DNA of 64,000 nucleotides, from positions 246,017-310,016 of the forward strand of contig MJCC01000011.1 in the NCBI GenBank assembly GCA_001766655.1, given 5' to 3'. The notes under the pieces were generated by a model. The model did no database searches and had not been told where the DNA came from. It was given only the letters and a program-made list of their open reading frames with translations. Below, one piece after another: positions 1-9,435 of this stretch (its first letter is position 1; every line of letters begins with the position of its first letter). The position numbers and the translations under genes were made by a program. Source of the stretch: Phytomonas francai. Its lineage: Eukaryota; Euglenozoa; Kinetoplastea; Trypanosomatida; Trypanosomatidae.

Positions 1-68
1 AGCCTTCCGCAGCTGTATTTCAGGAAATTATAAAAACACCTAATGTGTCGCATTTTACGTCGTACACC

Positions 69-2039
69 ATGGAAGATACTTCTGGGCAGGCGGGAGACCG
101 TCGTTTTAATGGTTTGCCAATGCTATCGTATGGTTGCACAGCTGTATCCGTGAATGATCCCACGAACACGGAGAGTTTCCCGTCAACCAGAGGTGCTGAG
201 CTTGCTCCCTTCCTCAAGGAGGGAACCATAAATTCCGAGGGAATGTCATCCGAGACGAACAAAACTGAAAGCACTGCATGCACAAGGGCCACGGTTGGCA
301 CATCAGTTAGGGGAAAAGAGGCACGGCTTCTAGAATCCCCTGGGAGGGATCCCAAGAAAGGTGGTGTGGAAGCTTTATCTGATACCGGCGATGAGGATGT
401 TTGGAAACAGTTCGGGCTTCAGTCTATTCAGAGTTCGGTGGATGTGCCTTATGCTGGACTCCAGGTATATCCCTCAGCAGAAGGATTTTCTGTACGTGAG
501 GAAATCTCCCCTTCAGCTACGTCCCCTTGTGGAGGTCATACAGCCACAACTTGTCAGTACCGTGTGGAATGCCTCCAGGAGGATAGGACACACGGCGATG
601 TTGATGTAACTGTAATCTCCGATAGCGAGCCCCGTATAGAGGACGGAGGGACGCCGGAAAATCCTGACGACTCTGTGAAATTTCCGCACCGCATGAGCGA
701 GGCTGACGCGCGGGGTGGCGTCCCTATGCCGTTACAACACCGGATTACGGGCCATACCGCGCAGTGTGAGGAAGACCCAGCCTTGCCAGACACCTTCCGT
801 GGGGAATCTAGAGAGCCAGACGGGACAGGGTCTACAACTTTAGCACTGCAGGAACTTGTCTCCACATACCGCCAGGATCCCTCATTAGCGCACCTAACTC
901 TGACTGATCTGCGGATGTGGTGCGCTCGGTTGGGGCTGCGGCAGGATATACACCTTATTAATAGTGTTAAGGAGCGTTTGTCGATGTTGCTTTCCTCTCC
1001 TTGTGTGCGTTGCCCAACACCTCTAGAGGAGGTTGAAGGCAATGCTGGGATACTAAGCGACAACCCACCACAATTACCCAGGGAAAATGCTTCTGATGTA
1101 ACAAAATCAGCTTCTACGTGCTGGGAGATGATTGAGGCAGATGAGCTACGGGACCGACTGCGTCTTTTGGCTGTACGTGGATATTTTTACCATGTAGTTG
1201 CACCAGGGTGCTTACACCGAGTAGAGAGCGTGTCTGGTTTGCCGTATAAGTCTATACGCACTTTAGACTTGATTGCCCAACAGGAAAGATACTTGCTAAC
1301 GTACGAAGACCTAGAGTGCGCAAGACAGCAAGCCAAGGAGATATTGCAGGAGGAAAGCGAGCGATGCATTGTAGCGTCATTGGTAGGGCATGCAGTTTCA
1401 TCTCTTGAGCAGCGAGTGTTTCATCATGCAAAACCAAAGAACGGTTGTGAACTAGATTTTTGCAACAATGATTTATTTGCCCCGACCCCCCCGCCTTTCG
1501 AGTTAGATCCCTGCGCAGCAGAGGATTCAGACGGCCTTTCTTTGTATGAAAGAGCGTTGATATTAGAACCAGTCGACGCAGAGGCCATGACTGTCGTAGT
1601 TCGGAAAGATTTCCCTTTTATATCACACAATCGTGTTCAACAAATGCTAGCTGAGTGTGATGTGCCACTGCAGGCGGTACACCAGCCCCACTCATCACAT
1701 TCTGTTTCCTTAGATCGGAATACACCAATCTGCAGTCCTGTTTTCTATACTCATGAACAACCGCGTAGACATGCTATGCACAATGAGGGCAGAACAAAAC
1801 GTGTTGATGAGGATAGGAGAGATGACTCACCCTTGTTTCTTGCTCCGCCGGCATCTAATTATTTGGCATCGTTTACATCACCCCAGACTGTTCTAAATGG
1901 GACACCGCCGTTTGAATTGAGTTCTTTGTCTCCAGGATCTCCGGCACCGCTGCAAGTATCGCAAGAGCTGAGGCGGAGAGAGAACACACGCCGGTTCTTC
2001 GCCTTGCGTGGGAGATGGCGCGGTCGAGCAGGGGTGTAA
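69..2039 (+). CDS. Hypothetical protein, candidate SLX4-like nuclease scaffold
   Basis: The protein has 656 residues when started at the first in-frame ATG (69); the frame is open a little further upstream only through a GTG. The first ~270 residues are low in complexity and look disordered. Residues ~276-310 (LTLTDLRMWCARLGLR onward) resemble a SAP-like helix-extended-helix. Residues ~492-537 begin LYERALILEPVDAEA and continue with an ISHNRVQQML segment. This spacing recalls the C-terminal conserved domain of SLX4, which binds the SLX1 nuclease (human LYRKVLLYQPLELAEL, then SSARLLDFL). The order SAP then CCD is also that of SLX4. A helical, charged block lies at ~355-440 and a basic, arginine-rich tail closes the protein. 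SLX4 scaffolds structure-specific nucleases at recombination and replication intermediates. The match rests on two short motifs, so the function is tentative. The alternative is a conserved protein of unknown function. Confidence 0.4.
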   Translation: MEDTSGQAGDRRFNGLPMLSYGCTAVSVNDPTNTESFPSTRGAELAPFLKEGTINSEGMSSETNKTESTACTRATVGTSVRGKEARLLESPGRDPKKGGVEALSDTGDEDVWKQFGLQSIQSSVDVPYAGLQVYPSAEGFSVREEISPSATSPCGGHTATTCQYRVECLQEDRTHGDVDVTVISDSEPRIEDGGTPENPDDSVKFPHRMSEADARGGVPMPLQHRITGHTAQCEEDPALPDTFRGESREPDGTGSTTLALQELVSTYRQDPSLAHLTLTDLRMWCARLGLRQDIHLINSVKERLSMLLSSPCVRCPTPLEEVEGNAGILSDNPPQLPRENASDVTKSASTCWEMIEADELRDRLRLLAVRGYFYHVVAPGCLHRVESVSGLPYKSIRTLDLIAQQERYLLTYEDLECARQQAKEILQEESERCIVASLVGHAVSSLEQRVFHHAKPKNGCELDFCNNDLFAPTPPPFELDPCAAEDSDGLSLYERALILEPVDAEAMTVVVRKDFPFISHNRVQQMLAECDVPLQAVHQPHSSHSVSLDRNTPICSPVFYTHEQPRRHAMHNEGRTKRVDEDRRDDSPLFLAPPASNYLASFTSPQTVLNGTPPFELSSLSPGSPAPLQVSQELRRRENTRRFFALRGRWRGRAGV

Positions 2040-2363
2040 ATCCGGTGCTGAATAATCGCCAAGCCAAAATATCTGAAAAAGAAAAGAATTCAATAAAAAA
2101 AACCCAATTCTGCTTAGCAATGCGTTTTTCCCTGCCCTGATTATGCGTAGGAAAGGCGATGTGAATACTTCATTACATTTTCTATAAAAAACCTTTATGA
2201 TGTCAGTACGCGATGGGGGTTCCCTCCCTCTTTTGAAATTTTTATAGATACATTTTTTACTTCTTGTTTCCCTTCAATAAATAGAGGTATACAGTAGAAA
2301 ATATTCCTTTATATATATATTTGAGGCTAAATAAACTAATCCCTGATCAGCGGAATTGCTGAC
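2040..2363. other. Intergenic spacer between SLX4-like and IQ genes
   Basis: This AT-rich spacer must hold the 3' UTR of the upstream gene and the splice acceptor and 5' UTR of the next. It contains pyrimidine-rich runs (around 2217-2275) and a short (TA)n near 2311-2320. No gene is visible. Confidence 0.6.
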
Positions 2364-4196
2364 ATGCTGAAAGGTGTGCCGGAAGCGGCTTCACGTATCG
2401 AGATGGCGCCGGCAGATAGTGTTGGCCATGCTCTAGAGGGGATGGCAGCTGCCCAGGATTCCAACAAAACTCCAAAGCACCCAAACTCGGATTCTGAGCC
2501 ATTGCAGTTATTGCTACACAAACACGGGCAAATTGGGATGAGCGAGAACCTCAAAGTGAAGTCCGATGCTGTTGCATGCATCAATGCCAATGCAACTGAG
2601 ACGCGTTTAAATCATTTTTCGGGCACCTGTGAAACAGCCGTACCAGCTCTTGTATCCTACCATCCATTGCTCAGTGGCGCCTTGTCACCCTTTGCTGGGG
2701 TTTATGATGATGTGTCGTTTCCTGTGAAAACACTCTTTTTTCCTCCAACCCCACCAAACGAGTTTCCACAGCGCGTCGCTCGGCCCAAGACTATTTCCAC
2801 GCCCGTCTGGAAGAACGACTTGAGCAAGGCCGGTCCGCGCGAACACCAAGCCCAGGTGATGATCAGTAAGGTTTGGCGTGGGATTATGTGTAGACGCCAA
2901 CTGAAAGTGCTTCATGTTTATCAATCTGTATTGAACCATCGCGCGCGTGTGATTCAATGTTGGTGGCGTACCATTCTTGCCCGGAAGCGCCATAACCAGC
3001 TCTTTAAGTTAAAAGAGATGTGGATAGAAAAGCGCTCTAAGGATTACGTTGTAGAGCGTTTAACCACTATGCAGAATATGATGACATGGCAGCGCAGCCG
3101 TTATGATGGTGCGGCTGTGCTACTCCAACGCGTTACGCGATGGTACCTACGTGAGCGTGAACGGGACCGGTGTCTGCGTGTGCATAATATACCCACAGAG
3201 GAGTGGCCCCCGGCGCTGAAGTTTCCCATAGCGACCAAGCGAATCCGTTACTTCCCGTGGCGTCCCCGTCGCAACCGCATGGACACCGATTCGAGCGACA
3301 ATTCTGTGATTGAAACCAGGGCACTGGTTGACGCTAATGTTCCCTTTGCATCGATGCACGGTGCGAATGTGAGCCAGCAGCCCATGTCCGCGGAGGCCGT
3401 CAGAACCCTGATCACCGGAAAGCGCACGCTGCTGCAATTCAGGAAGACCCGCGACCTCATCGTGCCCATGTCTTGGGACAGGGTTAGGGCAGCCAACGAA
3501 GCCTCGCAGCGGAAGGAACAGGAGTGGGCGCTGTGCCTCGCTGACCCCAGGGTGCAGTCCCGTATGGAGTGGAAGCAGAGCCATCTAGACGGGTACGACC
3601 TTGACTTCACTGCCGGTGTTATTCAGCGTCGGTACCGTTCCTATCGCTCCGTTGTGAAGCTACATACGGCACAGCTAAGGTATGAATACATGGACCGTGT
3701 TGTGCGCATGATCTCACGAACGTTCCGCATGTACATTCTCATCAAGCGCATGAAAGAAAACCGTGAGAAGGTTAAGAGGAGGCTGAAGACCAAGATTGAT
3801 GCATACACGCGCGAGCGTATTGGGGAAATCGAACGCCAGATGGTGTGGGGGAAGGAATTGCTGGCCATGAGCGCTGCAACTATCCAGAATTATTGGCACT
3901 GGTATCTATACCGTACCCGTGGCCAAATGCCAAAGCGTCGACATACACCCCCTACGCTTGGTGACGACGCTGACCCTGAGTCTGTTGCATTCTTAAAGAA
4001 ATTACAGGAGGTAACAACACCTCCGTCCCCACCATTTCATTTAATTGATTTCTTTATTGCAAAACAAAATACTTTGCGCATGGAATCGATGAATTTGATT
4101 GAAAGAAATCGTTTAAGGAGGGAAAAGAATCATCGATACACACCGTACATACCACAAAAAGTAAATCAATACCAAGTCAATGTTCACCTTATGTAA
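2364..4196 (+). CDS. IQ-motif protein, probable calmodulin-binding cytoskeletal protein
   Basis: A 610-residue basic protein. The first ~150 residues are low in complexity. The rest carries at least five IQ-like segments, near residues 160 (VWRGIMCRRQLK), 194 (VIQCWWRTILARKR), 250 (LLQRVTRWYLRERERDR), 417 (VIQRRYRSYRSVV) and 502 (ATIQNYWHWYLYRTRG). IQ motifs bind calmodulin or related EF-hand light chains. In trypanosomatids many such proteins belong to the axoneme or flagellar cytoskeleton, but nothing here proves location. No motor, kinase or membrane segment is visible. The ATG at 2364 is the first in the frame. The next gene encodes an outer-dynein-arm factor, which fits a flagellar setting only loosely, since neighbours in polycistronic units are usually unrelated. 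Confidence 0.7.
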   Translation: MLKGVPEAASRIEMAPADSVGHALEGMAAAQDSNKTPKHPNSDSEPLQLLLHKHGQIGMSENLKVKSDAVACINANATETRLNHFSGTCETAVPALVSYHPLLSGALSPFAGVYDDVSFPVKTLFFPPTPPNEFPQRVARPKTISTPVWKNDLSKAGPREHQAQVMISKVWRGIMCRRQLKVLHVYQSVLNHRARVIQCWWRTILARKRHNQLFKLKEMWIEKRSKDYVVERLTTMQNMMTWQRSRYDGAAVLLQRVTRWYLRERERDRCLRVHNIPTEEWPPALKFPIATKRIRYFPWRPRRNRMDTDSSDNSVIETRALVDANVPFASMHGANVSQQPMSAEAVRTLITGKRTLLQFRKTRDLIVPMSWDRVRAANEASQRKEQEWALCLADPRVQSRMEWKQSHLDGYDLDFTAGVIQRRYRSYRSVVKLHTAQLRYEYMDRVVRMISRTFRMYILIKRMKENREKVKRRLKTKIDAYTRERIGEIERQMVWGKELLAMSAATIQNYWHWYLYRTRGQMPKRRHTPPTLGDDADPESVAFLKKLQEVTTPPSPPFHLIDFFIAKQNTLRMESMNLIERNRLRREKNHRYTPYIPQKVNQYQVNVHLM

Positions 4197-5125
4197 TGCA
4201 AGATTGTGTGTTCCAGATGTTGAGAGGAGAAAAATCTGCAATAATTGTAATCATAAAAATAGGAGGATATGCTTTAGATAATTTTAGAAGCATTTTTATT
4301 TTACAAGGGGCCACCAACGTAGTGAAATTGTATGAGATTTGGCCATTTTTCGTTGTATTACTTTTTAAAATTTTTTTCACCTCTATTTATACTATTTTAT
4401 GTTTCTTTTGGATTACGATGATGGAGGGAGGCTTTGGTCTCTTTTTTTTTATTTAAAGGATGTAAATATATGTTTATAGTTACAACCAATATCGTGTTTT
4501 AATCAATTTTATTTATGTAAGCCAACTGCAATACATGACGTTTTCCCCTATAACTGATGAGGAAGGCTTTCCCATCCAACATTAATGCTTAAAGAAAAGG
4601 GTTACCGCTAGTATGTATGTGTTTGGAGTGTAAATGATATATATATATATATATATATATAATCAATTGCATATTTTTCAAAATTTATTCGAAACATGCA
4701 AGCCACAGTATATTCTTTTCCTACAAACCGTACATGGATAGGAAATCTGAAATACAACTTTGAAGACTGAGGAAATATTTTTGCAGCATTGTAGATGTAG
4801 TTCAAATTGACTTAATCACACACTTTCTGTCTAAATATGTAATTAAGTAAATAAATAAAAAGGCCGGTCAAGGTAATGCCAACTGTTGATGTTGAGGAAA
4901 AGAGTTTTTGAAGGGCCAAGGGGAAAGATGATCATATTATTATTCCATTTAGATACTACTCTGCCAGGCACATGACTGGGCCCTTTGATCTTATTTTTCC
5001 CTTATCAGATCTGTTTAAAAGACAGATATTAAATCAGTGTTGCCATTATTTAAACTTGACTCTGCTCCTATGTAATATATATATATATATATGCATTTAC
5101 AAGGTTTGTTTATAATTGAAACAAG
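4197..5125. other. Intergenic spacer with (TA)n tracts
   Basis: About 0.9 kb of AT-rich sequence with (AT)n at 4637-4661 and 5075-5092 and several pyrimidine runs. An 86-codon open frame starting at 4196 is phenylalanine- and isoleucine-rich and looks like chance. I see no RNA gene. Confidence 0.55.
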
Positions 5126-7897
5126 ATGAAAGAAAGTGCTTTAAAAAATAAGTATTCTAGTCGCAAAGGAGCGCGAAAGCCGCCTCTTTTCATGCTTCCA
5201 CTTCATAAATCTATTGTTGAAAAGAATTCAACGGTACCGGCAAGGTCTCACCTCAGTTCGATAAGCCCACAACGTCCAGCACTATCAGGACTACCGGCTG
5301 ATGCCTCATCCCCTGAGGCATCAGCAGCCGCATTGAATATTAAACTTCGTGCTGCTGAGAATCTGACTAGAGGAGCCAAGACCCTAGGGCAACTCAAGGG
5401 CGGCTACTTAGTCAATAATTCTACACTACCTTCCATGGATTTGTCTGCGTATAAAAAGAAACAACCACCACCACGCCTGGCTCCACAAAAGCGCCTTCTG
5501 TCAGACCCTGCCTCTTTGGCCCTAGACGAGGCTGTCACGTTAGCCCAGGATGTGCAGAACAATGTTAGCAATTGTGCGGATTTCAATTTATCCGTACCTT
5601 CACGGGACGACTGCACTCTGGTTGGGAAACGTGATCGATTGGCCACGTCTGCTAATAGCTACACTAGTAGTGTACCGGCTCGCTCTAACAAACGTTCTGC
5701 ATATGATAATCTCTTCGATAAGTCTGGCGGAGCGTTTTCGTCGGTAGGAACCCCTTTGTGTGGTGGTGAAGCCGCTGATCAAGGCCACACCACTGTTTCA
5801 TTTCACAAAGAAGGGAATAGGGTCCCATGTTTATCAGGCATTGATGCCTTGGAGCAAGGCACATCCCATCACGGTTGCGACAAGGAGGAACGATACGACA
5901 ATGATAAAGTATCAGGCAGTTTTATGTATAATTGCGCAGTTGATAACGTTAGCATGGTGCTGACAGATGACCTATTGAGAAGTTGGATTGGTTTAGAGGA
6001 TCTGGATCAGGTTCTCAGCACGGAGCTCCGCTTCGATGCTAAGGCACTTATGGGCGTCGACCGGATCGGCATCAAACTTCCGAAGCTCACTTCGCTCAAG
6101 CTTAATCGCTCAAACATTCCTCGTATTCGTTTGCTTGGAACCAGGTACTTAGCGTTGAGGCATTTGTGGATCAGCAACTGCCACGTCAAGGACCTCCGTG
6201 GCATTGGGGCATGCGCGCCTGGCTTGGTTGAACTCTACGCATCATTTAATTATATTGATGATATTTCCCCACTTATGGATTTGGCGGACACTCTTCAGGT
6301 GGTGGATCTCGAAGGAAACAAGATTGCGTGGAGCGTCTCTCTGTCTGATATTTTATGCTCACTTCATAATGTATTATCCTTGAATTTACAAGGCAACCCT
6401 GTTGAGAACACCCCGACCGAAGGTTTGACGCACAGCGTCCCTTTCCACCATGAAGGTGGGCGAAGGGACTCGCCGACAGAGGGGAAAGTCTCAACAACTA
6501 TGGGAGCATTAGACTTTTTTTCGTGTAGAAGTAGTGTGAACTCATTTAGAAAGTGGATTCAATACTATATGTCGCAGCTTCAGCTCTTAGACGATATCCC
6601 TGTCCATGATGACTCTTTTTCGAACATCGGGACGCAGAGGATTGGCCGAAGCCGTGAGGGGGCGTTTCCCTCCGGCACAACGGTGGGGAAATCCGCAAAC
6701 GATTCCCTGTCACCTCGGTCATCATCTGAGGAAGGCGCCGCCAGATGCCAGACAGAGCAAGCTTGCGGGTTGGATTCGCTAACAGAAAAGTTACTGAAGC
6801 AGCGAAGTCAGGTGTTCATTGATCCATTAGATGCTGCCCTGACTGAAGAATTGGCGCTTCTGCAGGATTGCATACGAAGCACTCGGTTCGATGATGCACT
6901 AGATCGAGCAATGGAGATGCAGCATCGCGAGCTGTACACACGGCCCTCGACCTCTGCGGCCGCCCGGCAACTCCCTGATTTGTCTAGCCGCCATAACAGA
7001 TGCAACCAAAACCGCATTTCACGATTGCAAACTTCAGGAGCGCAGCTCCGGCAAGCGGCCACGGCGTATTCGAATAAAATGCCAAGTCGTCGCCTAAACG
7101 AAGTAGCAGAATGCTCTAAAACTGTGAATGCGATCTCTTCGCTTACAACAGGTGATATCCTCACGGGTAACGCCATTATTTCCCTACGAAAACGTCTACT
7201 ATACGAGCGGCACCAGCACGTACCTTCTATTTCGGCATCTCCTAAAGCGAGCACCGAGGGAGATGGCTCTTTCTTCCCTGGTACCGTTCTCCAGGCCGAG
7301 TGCAGTGAGAGTGCCACCAGTGCGAGGTGCTCTTCCCCGATGACATCCCTGGCGGCAAGCTCCCATGCTGTACTCTCTGAAGCCGGCTTTGACAAGGATG
7401 AGGACTTCTTTGACTGCGGTGGCATGGATGGAGGGGATAGCGAGAATGAATGGGAGCGCCTCAAGTATGTGGAGCTGCAGTGTAAACATCGATACCGACC
7501 GGCATCAACATCGGCGTTTTTTAGGTCTCATCTGCAGGAGTATTCTAATGATGTTGTTAACGCCACGACGAGTTTGTCTTGCTGTTCCCAACGACTTGGG
7601 GATGGCCTTGACAAAGCGGCTGAGTACACTTCGATGCGAGAGCTTCTGTTGAAGGAAGTCGCACGCACACGCGTACAGATCGCCCGAGAAGGGGCAAAAA
7701 ATCTTTATGAACGACAAAGGGTTTCGGACAATGAGTTTCTCCCGGTAAGATCCTCGGGTTTGAATCAGCGTTCATCTAGTAGGGGTGTTACAAATAGCAA
7801 GGGTGTACATGATCCGAATAAACCCAATGAGTCTTTAGTCCGAGAAATATTTTCGGTAAATGTCCTAGACTTAACTGCTGAAGAAATAAATGATTGA
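5126..7897 (+). CDS. LRRC56: LRRC56/ODA8 orthologue, outer dynein arm assembly factor
   Basis: A 923-residue protein. After a disordered N-terminus, residues ~280-300 hold the SWIGLEDLDQV segment that precedes the repeats in LRRC56. Leucine-rich repeats then fill ~315-430, including LVELYASFNYIDDISPL, which matches the human LRRC56 repeat (ELYASYNNISDLSPL) almost residue for residue. A capping segment follows at ~472-495 (FRKWIQYYMSQLQLLDDIP). The remaining ~430 residues are low in complexity with charged helical stretches. In Chlamydomonas (ODA8), humans and T. brucei this family helps deliver outer dynein arms to the axoneme; the trypanosome protein is an IFT-dependent factor needed for distal arms. 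It is longer than the human protein (~540 residues), chiefly through the disordered ends. The ATG at 5126 is well placed. Confidence 0.88.
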   Translation: MKESALKNKYSSRKGARKPPLFMLPLHKSIVEKNSTVPARSHLSSISPQRPALSGLPADASSPEASAAALNIKLRAAENLTRGAKTLGQLKGGYLVNNSTLPSMDLSAYKKKQPPPRLAPQKRLLSDPASLALDEAVTLAQDVQNNVSNCADFNLSVPSRDDCTLVGKRDRLATSANSYTSSVPARSNKRSAYDNLFDKSGGAFSSVGTPLCGGEAADQGHTTVSFHKEGNRVPCLSGIDALEQGTSHHGCDKEERYDNDKVSGSFMYNCAVDNVSMVLTDDLLRSWIGLEDLDQVLSTELRFDAKALMGVDRIGIKLPKLTSLKLNRSNIPRIRLLGTRYLALRHLWISNCHVKDLRGIGACAPGLVELYASFNYIDDISPLMDLADTLQVVDLEGNKIAWSVSLSDILCSLHNVLSLNLQGNPVENTPTEGLTHSVPFHHEGGRRDSPTEGKVSTTMGALDFFSCRSSVNSFRKWIQYYMSQLQLLDDIPVHDDSFSNIGTQRIGRSREGAFPSGTTVGKSANDSLSPRSSSEEGAARCQTEQACGLDSLTEKLLKQRSQVFIDPLDAALTEELALLQDCIRSTRFDDALDRAMEMQHRELYTRPSTSAAARQLPDLSSRHNRCNQNRISRLQTSGAQLRQAATAYSNKMPSRRLNEVAECSKTVNAISSLTTGDILTGNAIISLRKRLLYERHQHVPSISASPKASTEGDGSFFPGTVLQAECSESATSARCSSPMTSLAASSHAVLSEAGFDKDEDFFDCGGMDGGDSENEWERLKYVELQCKHRYRPASTSAFFRSHLQEYSNDVVNATTSLSCCSQRLGDGLDKAAEYTSMRELLLKEVARTRVQIAREGAKNLYERQRVSDNEFLPVRSSGLNQRSSSRGVTNSKGVHDPNKPNESLVREIFSVNVLDLTAEEIND

Positions 7898-7928
7898 ATT
7901 GCGATATTAATCAATTAACAAAAGCTTT

Positions 7929-7968
7929 CATACACACACACACACACACACACATACATACACACACA
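7929..7968. repeat. (CA)n/(CATA)n microsatellite
   Basis: An almost pure run of CA dinucleotides, broken by two CATA units, lying about 30 bases after the LRRC56 stop and so probably within its 3' UTR. Confidence 0.95.
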
Positions 7969-8413
7969 AGAAGGAAATGGGAAATATCGAGGCACTCATC
8001 ATGATTATAAGATGGGATGCCGTAAGAGCCGTTTCTTGTACGTGACTATTGTGCTTCTTGATTTGCATCTTGCGTATTAGTTTTCTTGATGTGATTTACA
8101 CCGGGTTTGTCTCGGTGTTTTTTCTTACATTTTACTTTAGCGTAGATTTGCATCAGTATAGCAGATAGATGTTTATTAATGCCCCAATGAATAAGCATGT
8201 TCATTTTAATTTATGGTAGGCTTTGGCCTTTGGTTAGTTTAAAGTATTATGTAAATAAAGTTATTATTAGTAAGTTTGTTGAGCATTGAAGGCTCTTTAT
8301 TTTGAGTTGTTTGCTTTTTATTTTAGATTTAAATAAATGCACCATAAATGGTCTACCTCCTCAGCCTCTTCCCACACGTGGCACATTGCATTAGCCTCGC
8401 TGCTACGTCGTAT

Positions 8414-8452
8414 GGGAGAGAGAGAGGGGGGGAGGGGGGGGGGGACGGGCGG
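8414..8452 (+). repeat. Purine block with G-runs
   Basis: A GA-rich stretch with G7 (8426-8432), G11 (8434-8444), then GGG and GG. It could form a G-quadruplex on the sense strand or in RNA. It lies mid-spacer, with no gene attached. Confidence 0.85.
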
Positions 8453-9330
8453 CTTTTTTGTTGCTAGAAATTCTTTGTTCCTCTTTTTTTTTTTTTTAAA
8501 TCACACCACAATTCTTCTATAACTCTTTCTCTTCCCATTAGCTCTATACGGATGCATAGGGAAAATATTTTCGGAACGCAAATATGCTTGTGTCAAAGCT
8601 TTCTCATTTTTTATCTAGTGTTTGTGTAACAAACAGTAATTAGTAAATGAATAACAAATTATTTAGTCTTAAATTTTTAAGGGTAAATGTATTGATTATT
8701 TAGACTGATTCGGGAAATGCTTAGGTTTGGAAATCAGATTATGTTATGAACAGGTAATTATATTTTCAAGGTTTGTATGTACTTTATAATGGACGCTTTT
8801 CTTTTTTACCCAGTTGAATTTCATAATGTACAATCTCCCCTTTTTTCTTACCCACTTGGCTTACACACCAAACACGTTGACGTGTAAAGTTCTTTACACT
8901 TTGCAATGAATTTCCATTTATACTTGGCGTGATTAATGCTAGCGCATTTCTTTAATGGAGCGTTTCCAGCGTCGCTTGCTATTTAGGGAAGTTATTTACG
9001 TAGAAGAATAATTCGAGTAAAACCTCAAGATGAATAGCATTTTAACAGGGTATGTTTTTTCTTTTAAAATGTAGACCACTTTTCATTTTTTTTTAATTAT
9101 TCAGAAGAGAAGGGGAGGGACATCTAATGTGTCTCTCGATGTCTTGCTGTTGTCTTCTTACCCTTTATTTCAGTGATATTTGTATGAATCCATTTGTAAA
9201 AGCAACTTTTTGCCCGCATGCTTGCTTGGAGCACCCTAGATCAATTTTTTAACGTCTTTCAAAAATTCAAATGTACTTGTCATTTAGTGAAAATCCACAC
9301 CAGGTTAACAATGATTTGTTTCTTGATATT

Positions 9331-9357
9331 ATCTTTTTTTTTACCCTTTTAAAATAG
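9331..9357 (+). promoter_or_regulatory. Predicted spliced-leader acceptor for the MetAP1 gene
   Basis: A pyrimidine tract is followed by the first AG at 9356-9357. Use of this site would give a 5' UTR of about 78 bases. This is inferred from the general rule for trypanosomatid trans-splicing. Confidence 0.5.
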
Positions 9358-9435
9358 AGAGTTTCAGAAGATATAAGTATATTCATGCCTATTTGATTAG
9401 ATACAGACACAGCATTCCTTTCACAGATTATATCA

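Larger units (their letters stand above)
7898..9435. other. Long intergenic spacer with (CA)n and G-runs
   Basis: About 1.5 kb without a convincing gene. It holds a CA microsatellite, a purine block with long G-runs near 8414-8452, and many T-runs. A 61-codon frame at 8337-8522 is translated low-complexity sequence. The strongest acceptor for the next gene lies at its right end. Confidence 0.55.

Noticed and set aside
45..68. GTG/TTG starts for the genes at 69, 11171, 15671, 35733, 38948 and 53660
   Set aside because: Eukaryotic nuclear genes here should begin with ATG. Each frame has an ATG soon after, and in two cases it puts a signal sequence at or close to the N-terminus.
4196..4456. 86-codon frame starting on the stop codon of the IQ gene
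   Set aside because: It is AT-driven composition with no domain, and starts overlapping the stop, which is unlikely under trans-splicing.
6808..7464. 218-codon open frame on the - strand inside the LRRC56 gene
   Set aside because: It lies fully within a recognised + strand gene, its composition is Arg/Ser-rich as expected for an antisense shadow, and no - strand gene is supported anywhere in the window.
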